Program-made: the position numbers and the translations under genes
Notes under the pieces: model-generated
The model's database searches: none
Seen by the model: only the letters and a program-made list of their open reading frames with translations
What the model was told of the DNA's origin: nothing
In this document: in pieces, positions 30,601 to 37,800 of the stretch
Layout of the letters: each line of letters begins with the position of its first letter
Numbering within the stretch: the stretch's first letter is position 1
NCBI GenBank assembly: GCA_949710005.1
Contig: OX453276.1
Coordinates: 32,554,947 to 32,618,946 of the forward strand
DNA length: 64,000 nt
Reading direction: 5' to 3'
DNA from: Ricordea florida
Taxonomy: Eukaryota; Cnidaria; Anthozoa; Corallimorpharia; Ricordeidae

Positions 30601-33600
30601 TTATGTGTTATTTAATCTATGAGACGGCTGCTCGTAGACGCTACAATGAGTGGTTAAAGAGTCAGTGCGACACCTTATTTTCCTTAAACCTTTATTAAAA
30701 AAAATTACAAATTATGTTAGAAAGATACTACCGATACTAGACCGATACTCGAGCGAGACTTGACTGATACTTGACCGATACATCATCGGTAGGCGATCGC
30801 TCCATACCGACCGATATGTCGGTTGATAGTCGACCGATAGTTCGGGCGACAATCAATGGAATGTCGGTGGACTATCGACCAACAGTCGGTCAACTGTCGA
30901 CCGACAGTCGGTTGATAGTTGACCGTCTGTCGGTCGATAGTCGACCGAGTCCACCTATAGTACACATGATCCGAAGCACATACAGTAAAAAATATTAAAT
31001 TTAAGTATTTCATACAGTACTTCATGTGCAATGAAGAAGGGATTTGGAATTATGACTTTTTGGCTTTGTGTTGGGATAAAGAAAGCTGATCTTAAAAACA
31101 CTACAACAAAATAGTTCTTGAACCCTTGATTCTGATGAAGTCTAAAAAAGCCTAATGACCAGTGTCAATAAGAGCACAGACAGTGGAAATGATGTCAAGC
31201 TCACGCCTCTGTGACTTTCAGTATCTAAAAAATATATGGTTGTTCACCAGCAATCGTGTTTTTATTAAGCAAAGAAATAATAAAAAATGTTCAAAACTTT
31301 GCAATGAAACCACTCGCCTACAGCTCCTGGTTCCACTTGAGTTTTGAACATTATGTGATAGCATTTCTATGATTGATAAGAGTACAAAAATGAAGTAAAT
31401 TCGTTTAAGTAACAATAAAAAGCTGGATAAACCAACCCTTCCTCGTGATTGTGAAAAATCTCCTAGAGATCTTAAAAATGAAATCTCAGATGTCCCTGGA
31501 AGTCTCTTTTGCAGAAAATCCCACTGTCTGAAAAGATCCTGGTGGAAGAAATAAGTGCTGTCTTTTGGACTGCCTGGCCAATATCCAGCAGACAGGATGT
31601 TATTCAAAGACAATGGGTTTATTTGGTGGCTGCACTTACTGCAATTTACTACATAGTTGGTGAAGTCAAATCGTCCTTGGAAAAGAAGCACATAAAAAAT
31701 GACAATAACATCAGTATGCTCATCAACACAACATTCACATGTACCGTATCACTATGTAAGTTAAAATAAAATCCAGACAAGTTTGGATTTCAGACATATA
31801 TGTAAACTTATTTCTGGCATTCATGTAAAATAAGACTGACAAATAATTTTACTGATTTTGTGTTAAAGGTTACTGCAAAAGTTGATGCTCATTTGGATAT
31901 GACAATGTGGAAGTATGTGATTTACAACAATATAATGTGGGTGCTTTACTAAGAATAAACAAAAAATTAATTGTCCTAAATAATTCTTTAATAACAAGTC
32001 AATAATCAATAATCCTTCCACCCCAAGACTGAATAGTAAGATAATTTCTCATACCAATATCAAAACAGGCAGAAAATGAAACTGTTCGGATGACCAAATT
32101 CTTATGTATTCAGAATTTTTCCCCCAGATTATAAAAAAAAATTGGAATTTTGGAAATTTTTGAGTACTGGTATTTTTACTCCTTGGCATGAATAGGAGTA
32201 AAAGGGTAAACACAACCATCACATAGTAGCTCCGTACCTCTTTGATTGATAACAATAACAGAGCCAGGTAATGGAGTAGGTGACATAGAATTTCCCTCTT
32301 GACAAAGTGGACAACATTCTGGCAAAGGTTTATATAAGAAATATTTTCCTGGAATGAACAATATTTATATTATATATCAAAGTAGAATTCTTAAAACAAG
32401 ATTTCTTTTTCAGCAGAAGCATAGCACGCATAATTCTTGTGACAAAAAATAAATCTCTGGGTTTAACATCGGTGAAGTAGTAGAACCCATAAAAACGGTG
32501 TCTAACAAAATTGAAAAAGGGCACAGAACAAAACTGGCTTGAATGGGATTTGAACCCATGACCTTTCCACCATGGGTGAAAATGCTCTCCCACTGAGCTA
32601 TCAAGCCATCACTTCAATGCCTATTTGTTATTTGGTACAACTATACATTTCTCTACCTTGGACAAATAATCACACGGTTTGCGGTCAATTCGCTAACGCG
32701 TCATTTCGCTAACGTCCAATTCGCTAACGTCTTAGGTCGTTTCGCTAACGTCTTATAAATCGGTAAGTTCGATATCGGTAATTAATTAAACTAGCGCAAT
32801 TGTTGGATTGGAACATACTTTAAGTTTTCAGAAAAAACTTTTGATGATTACTTCAAGTTAAGGAGTAGTTAGTTTAGCGCGATCTCACAGTGGTATACCG
32901 ATATCGGACATTTCGAGCGTTAACCGTTCGCTGACCGTGACGTTATAAGACCGCAATATGATGTTTACCGATATCGGCGATACTACGAAACTGGTAATCA
33001 ACTAAAACTTATTGCAAAAGAACTTTAATACTCAATATTGCAAGGTAAACCATCTACACATGCTTCCAATTTACCGATTTATGAGACGTTAGCGAAACGA
33101 CCTAAGACGTTAGCGAATTGGACGTTAGCGAAATGACGCGTTAGCGAATTGACCGGTTACCAATCACACAAGTACTTTGAAAAGTGCTGTTGTTTCATTT
33201 ACTAAGAAGTAAGGATACTGAATGGTGTTGAAACCAAGGTATTCAGGCTGCAAGTGCCTTACAGGCAATATATTTAAGAAAAACAAAACAAAATATTGGT
33301 GTACAAGTAAGTTGCAATACCCCAACCTTTCTAATATAACTTTAATTTCGATAATCATAAAGATATGTTACTAACTAGTCATTTCCAGTTGTCTATCTTC
33401 ACTTATTTGAACAGCTGGTGGTATGTGCCTGAATGCACCATCAACAAAAGCTTCTCTGTCATGAAAAACCAGCTGTTCATGAACTGTGGCATCACATTCA
33501 GGGCACACCCTCCTGCCACCACAGTCAACACAGCGAACCAACCATGGCTTACGATCACAAAGTCCACACAGTGTTGAACCCGAGTTGGGCCCTTCAGAAA

Positions 33601-34597
33601 TGAGAATGGCTTTGAAAATCAAAGGCCTTGATGCCTCCCAATTTTCATTCAAGTTAACCATCCGCTTTTCCCAATTTAGTTCCACTGACTGCAGTGACTC
33701 AAGCATTGCCTGACATTTTGACAGCAGCACCTCAAGTGATTGTTCTGTGTAAAATAAAGAGAAATAAAAACAAGATGGGTGATTTTCCGCTTTACCCTTT
33801 TCCTCACTGTGCATAATGAAGTAACATGTATAATTTTTGTTCGCTATTGAGAAACAAAATTATACTAGAAAATACACCTACACAATGCATAAAGAAGTAT
33901 GGGGTGATACTGAAATCTACCCAAAACGCAATTTCTCCCAATCGTCCTACAGGAATTTTTCCATCAATTCAGACTGTGAATGCCTAACCATGTTCTTGGT
34001 CTGTGTCTTCGTGTTCCAACAAAGTACTATGTCCATCACAACAGACGACCTCTGGAGGCTCTAAATACAAGAATTTAAGAAAAACCACAGCTTAATAATT
34101 AAATTTACACACAGAGAGGATGCAATGTTAAATAAATATGACCTAGTCTAATCCCGGTCTATTATAAATAAAATGTGCTCGGATAATAGAAAGTCTAAAT
34201 TAATTCAAGGCAACGTAGTTCTTAGTTGAAGAAGGTTACACGTGCACAGAAAAAAGTAACCTTACGTGACTCTAAAAAATTAAGATTTTTCACCTTCCAA
34301 ACATGTAGCGGCACTTTCCTGGTTGACTGGTTTGTTCTCTCTGAAACGCGGGCGGTATTTGTGTTTGTATTCTCTAAGCCCCGTACATGGATCACGATGG
34401 AATTCGTACTCGACTTTTTTTTTTTTTTTGGTTGTCTTTTCTTCGTCTAAAAACGCTTGCAACTGATCTACAAGCTCCTCGAGAGTTTCCCTCTTGGAAT
34501 CTTTTCCTTGTTTTCTTTTACATTGCTTCCCTTCACCAGAAGAGGAGGATTGCTCTTGTTCACCGAGTTTCACGCGGTTTTCATCCTCAGACGCCAT
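24623..34597 (-). CDS. CxC/KDZ-like transposase-type gene, six exons kept, 3' part missing
   Basis: Exons, transcript order: 34597-34294, 34060-33989, 33744-~33373, 32348-32238, 31675-~31437, 24801-24623. Phases are compatible throughout. The ATG (34597) opens an acidic/basic N-terminus (SSSSGEGKQCKRKQGKDSKR). Exon 3 has a cysteine cluster (CGLCDRKPWLVRCVDCGG, CPECDATVHEQ). Exon 4 has CCPLC. Exon 5 has CSKC followed by AGYWPGSPKDSTYFFHQDLF and KRLPGTSEISF. Exon 6 has FKEWKFCMHEV and CPACSLEQHSCHVDGNMKLY. This order matches what I recall of CxC cysteine-cluster proteins of KDZ transposons. The exon 3 donor is weak. The catalytic C-terminal part expected after exon 6 is absent, so the gene is probably inactive. 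The 6.16-kb element sits in the last intron. Confidence 0.65.
24840..25030. repeat. left subterminal palindromic array (TCGACCGA family)
   Basis: Repeated GTCGACCGACAGTCGGTCGA-like palindromes followed by looser ACCGATACTTGACCGATAC repeats. The mirror array is at 30725-30958. Such subterminal arrays in TIR transposons are usually transposase binding sites. That role is inferred here. Confidence 0.8.
25095..26140 (-). pseudogene. dead Penelope-like reverse transcriptase
   Basis: The - strand reads PEFYTLTKIHNP, RPIISGCDGPTE, then MDVTSLYTNIPQEEGI, HGTAMGTNMAVAFAN and RYIDDIF. These are the reverse-transcriptase blocks typical of Penelope-like elements, with the YIDD active site. A downstream block (KHLSEINFTERKSALKQN, KKGKSLKDML) follows in another frame. 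An in-frame TAA at about 25963-25965, between the first two parts, and a frameshift near 25490 break it. No GIY-YIG endonuclease was found. It lies inside the 6.16-kb element. Confidence 0.85.
27718..27890 (-). pseudogene. truncated second copy of the helix-turn-helix segment
   Basis: The - strand encodes GKYLGVLEIMKDNRCSPAED, then MRRFGVPRNTLRDFIDI and a stop at KKS. It aligns residue by residue with the core of the ORF at 28820-29191. Upstream and downstream parts are missing. It marks an old internal duplication within the 6.16-kb element. Confidence 0.6.
28509..28757. mobile_element. 249-bp MITE, ACCGTATTTACTC ends
   Basis: ACCGTATTTACTC on the left is inverted at the right end (GAGTAAATACGGT). 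TA-rich surroundings suggest a mariner-like or hAT-like non-autonomous element. It is nested in the 6.16-kb element, downstream of the helix-turn-helix gene. Confidence 0.6.
28820..29880 (-). CDS. psq-like helix-turn-helix protein of the 6.16-kb element
   Basis: The main exon runs 29151-28820. Upstream of it a strong acceptor (TTTCTTTCTAATATTCCAG|GA) matches in phase the donor CGAG|gtttgt of an acidic exon ending at 29752 (GDVEDEDNELSETENPKEPE), whose start I could not fix. An unspliced reading would instead start at the ATG at 29191 (124 codons). The core is DRYLGVLEIMKENQCPLAEA, MRRFGVPRNTLRDFIGI, then CELKVLDEEKYERV. This looks like a helix-turn-helix of the pipsqueak type followed by helices and a basic tail (NRLKKRRK). 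Expected role: DNA binding, perhaps at the subterminal arrays. I recall similar unnamed repeats in cnidarian and sponge proteins, but know no described function. Alternative: a domesticated or hitchhiking host exon. Confidence 0.5.
30250..30400 (+). repeat. ~33-bp minisatellite (GTCTGAAAACGGGTG)
   Basis: Four to five imperfect units beginning GTCTGAAAACGGGTG and ending GGATTTTGTGGCAG. A run of 14 C lies just after it at about 30424. Non-coding. Confidence 0.7.
30725..30958. repeat. right subterminal palindromic array (TCGACCGA family)
   Basis: It mirrors the left array: loose CCGATACTTGACCGATAC repeats outside, then dense GTCGGTCGATAGTCGACCGA palindromes up to the TIR. The array orientation is reversed relative to the left one, as expected for the two ends of one element. 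Confidence 0.8.
32536..32607 (-). repeat. 72-nt tRNA-like sequence, copy 2
   Basis: On the - strand it has a 7-bp acceptor GGCTTGA/TCAAGCC, a D arm, and a T arm identical to that of the 20305 copy. Its anticodon position is again an 8-bp stem (TTTTCACC/GGTGGAAA) with a 3-nt loop. It lies in a KDZ-gene intron. Confidence 0.65.
32676..33161. mobile_element. 486-bp MITE with TTCGCTAACG arrays in its TIRs
   Basis: It is flanked by a perfect 8-bp direct repeat AATCACAC (32668-32675, 33162-33169). Each ~85-bp TIR begins GGT.. and contains four spaced CGCTAACG words. The interior has ACCGATATCGG palindromes. No coding capacity. It sits in the intron between KDZ exons 33744-33373 and 32348-32238. 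Confidence 0.85.
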
Positions 34598-34625
34598 TTT
34601 GTTTTTCAAAGCTCTCTTGTAACTC

Positions 34626-34734
34626 TTCCCCACTCCATTTATGACACCACGGTCTACAGATTGAAGTGATATGCTTCATTTGAGGATATCCTGCAAATGA
34701 TGATTACTCTCCATTTGAGGGGGAGATCGTGTTG
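34626..34734 (-). repeat. right terminal inverted repeat of the 18-kb element
   Basis: The inverse of 16774-16882, ending at the 7-bp duplication 34735-34741. The KDZ-like ATG (34597) is 28 bp inside it, so the TIR must hold the promoter or 5' leader of that gene. Confidence 0.85.
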
Positions 34735-34825
34735 CGTGACCTCACACCCTGCTTCACCTCCCTAACTTCGTGACGCTTATATCAAAATCCTGAGCCCTGA
34801 TCGCTGACCACGCTATAGACAAAAC

Positions 34826-37800
34826 ATGGCTGCGTATCTTCTTCAAGGGAGCAAAACGGTCTTTCCACAGTCCATTCCCTTTGAAAATAGTGTAATGAGA
34901 TCTGAACCTTCTGTTGCTTCATTTGATCAGACAAGGACTGGCCTGGTATTTCCTAGAGGTGTCAAGCGTAAGGGGTCGTATCAAAAGCCTAACATTCCTC
35001 CTAAACAACATGCTCAACAGTTTTTTTGCGAATTGTGTCACATTCAGCTAAACTCGTCTTATCAAGCGGAACAGCACAAATCCGGCAAGATCCATCGAGC
35101 AAAGATCAAGCTATTGGGAAAGATAACTGAGGTATTTAAGACTATAGTGTTTGCGTTGCATTCAAAGGGCAGCCGGACAGAATTTTCAAAATACTCGGTG
35201 TCCGGCAGTCTGGTTTTCTTCGCTTTCAGGGTAGATTATGCCAGTTAGGTTAAGGATTAGGGCTAGGAGACAAGGATTATGGATGTTTACATTAGGTTAT
35301 CACCAATATTAAAATCACAAGACGAGAAAATTTCAACTGCCGGACATCGAGCATTTTAAAAATTCTGTCCGACTGCCGGACAGATAGACACAGCGATTTA
35401 AATTAAAAGCTATTAACAAGTTCTCTTTAACTCTCTTTTTCTTTAGCTGAAATACCGAGCGTCGATTGAATTTTCAATTCTTGTTTTTTTAGTTTTATTG
35501 TGTGGCTTGCGACACTTAAATTGTTATTCTTCTCTGTCGAATTTAAGATTGTAACAAAACGTGAAGATGTTGCTGTAACAAGTTTGCTCATCTCCGGTGT
35601 AATATAATTCATTCATTTTCTTTGTTAGTTAGGGTTAGGTACATTGTTAAGAATGCTTTGTGTCCTTTGTTTTACGTCAGTTGTGTGAATAAATTATATT
35701 ACACCGGAGATGAACCACAAGTTTTAACCACATGTGCGCGCTGCATTTTAATTTTGTATCAGGGCGTGAGTCAGAATACCCATCCACTTAATTACATACT
35801 GATGAATAACGAAAGAGACATTATTATATGCCTGGTTTTTCAAGAGCCTCCGACACATGTAAATGAAGTGGACGGGTATTCTGAAATCGCTTCTTAAATT
35901 GTGGCAAAAATGTGCGTGCTTGCTGTTGTGATAACTTTTATGAAACTTTCTTTCTTGTTAGATTTTCTGTGCCTTTTTTACTATCGTATCAGGGAAAATC
36001 GACGTTAACACGGCGGCAATAACATACAGTCATATCATACATGTATAATAATAGCGACTGTATGTGTTATGGTTCAATTGTATCCTTGATTCAAATTTGG
36101 TTTTCCTTTGTTTCAAACTCATTATTATTGAATTACCATAAACTAAACAAAGAAATGTTTCAAATGCATGTGAAAACATTTCCTGGTGTCGGAGAGTGGA
36201 ACAATAATTCAGTTACACATGCATTCGGAGGTATGGGGTGATTTGGGAATAATAGCATATGTAGCTGTTGAGGTGTGTTCTTACTGTAGTATAGTCATTT
36301 TCAGGTGGACTCATGATGAATAATAATAATTATTTTAAGACAATTGTCTATTGCATGTAGTACCGCAAGGCTTGTTCAATTTCCTAATATCCTTTACAGT
36401 CATTTTAATAATTACTGGAATCAGTTTGAATTTTTCCTTACTAAAATGTGTTTAAAAGTTTAAGTGTAACATTTTACTTCTTTTCTAAAATTTCTCATGT
36501 TTGTGAACAATATCATTGTTTTGGTTGTTGCAGTTTTTGTTGAAGATCTTCACATCAACCTCAATCTTGAATTACCTAGTTGCCATTTATAAACACCGCA
36601 GGTGAAGAAAATAAAATACAAAATCTATGCAATTGTTATGGAATCAGTACCATAATATGTTTTTATTTTCATGAGAAAACAGCTTGTTCTCTCTTAAAAA
36701 TAGCTTGTTATCTCATAGGAGACCTTACTTTTTTATATGTCAAGGTGATGAGAGCACTAAAAGTCTCTTAGGGTGCTTTCCTTTGGTATGATCCAGATTT
36801 GGATTTGTGATCTGAGATCTCACGGATCATGACGTATCAAAGGAACTTATGAATCCTTTTTCCAATGTGAATTTATCAGCTCTGTGTGATCTCAGATCAT
36901 AAATCCAAATTCAGATTGTACCAAAGTAACATATACTTAGATTTCCTTATCTAACATAAGAAAAAGTGTTTCGTTTTATTTTCATGTCTTTTGTTTTAGA
37001 ATGACACAGACTCAGGTGCTGGGAACACCCGTGCAGAGACAGCAAGTCCGCCCGTACAGCTCGCCCTTTCTGCCTCTGTCAATCCAATTGTTAGTGCTAC
37101 AGACAAAATGTCTGCTGTAAGTCTGGTCTGTCTTGTTTGCCAGAAGATTTTTAATTCCAAAATTCAGGCTGAACAACACTTTAATAGCCTTGTGCATCAG
37201 CGCAAGAGTAAGGGAACTTTGGAAAGTTGTACGATACCAACAGCAGCAAAAATTTCACCTTCATTCAAGGGAACAGTAGTAAATTCTTCTGCAGAACAGT
37301 CAATGTTACCAAACTCAGAGGGTACAGTAGCATCTGCAACCACAGCTTTACAGACCCCAGGAGGGGAAGCAGTGCCAGTGGGAGCAACAGTTGACAGTCA
37401 AAGAACCAAAGATCCAGGTGGGTGCTTTGTAATTCTTTAATGTTCAATAATGTTCCAGTCATTGCTAGACCAGGAAAGTTATAATCTTTTGTCCATTAGC
37501 ACAGGTACTGCCAAGAGAAAATGAGGTAAGAGAACGCATCTTCCATACTGGGTTCTCTTACTATGATAAGGGGACAGAATCTATTTTTAGATCCAGAAAC
37601 TATTTTAGCTGACCAACGGCTGATATCCTTCTTGTCGCGCTGGTTGTAATTTCAATGCGCCATGGGGACCTTGACTTTCCACTTGCAGTATTGGGAAACC
37701 ATGCAGACATGGAACGAGACAGAAATAGGTTCTGCGCTAAAAATAGGTTCTGTCCCCTTATCATATCAGATGGGGTTATATTCTCTTTCTTCATTTTCTC

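Larger units (their letters stand above)
24813..30972. mobile_element. 6,160-bp TIR transposon nested in the KDZ-like gene
   Basis: The left end begins GGATCATGTGTACTATAGGT and the right end is its exact inverse. Perfect identity covers at least 29 bp and continues imperfectly through palindromic arrays. A perfect 8-bp direct repeat GAAGCACA flanks it (24805-24812, 30973-30980). Inside are a dead Penelope RT, two copies of a helix-turn-helix coding segment, a small MITE and a minisatellite, with every recognisable coding segment on the - strand. No known transposase catalytic domain is recognised, so the helix-turn-helix gene is the only resident candidate. The 8-bp duplication fits hAT, KDZ, P or similar superfamilies; the terminal words do not identify one for me. 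Confidence 0.85.
16774..34734. mobile_element. ~18-kb TIR transposon with two convergent genes (KDZ-like)
   Basis: The block is 17,961 bp. The first 109 bp (16774-16882) are the inverse complement of the last 109 bp (34626-34734), with about six differences. The tips are CAACACG. A perfect 7-bp direct repeat CGTGACC flanks it (16767-16773 and 34735-34741). Inside are a + strand zinc-ribbon gene starting 110 bp from the left TIR and a - strand cysteine-rich gene starting 28 bp from the right TIR, both transcribed inward. The cysteine-rich protein resembles CxC/KDZ transposases, which leave short duplications of about this size. Nested insertions (a 6.16-kb element, a MITE, SINE, tRNA-like sequences, Penelope pieces) make up about half of it. 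No catalytic core of a transposase is visible, so this copy is probably defective. TIRs and duplication are read directly; the family assignment is inference. Confidence 0.8.

Noticed and set aside
24813-30972. Reading the 6.16-kb block as a Penelope element because of its RT
   Set aside because: The RT is dead and occupies only about 1 kb. The outer TIRs and 8-bp duplication define a DNA transposon, so the RT is a passenger insertion.
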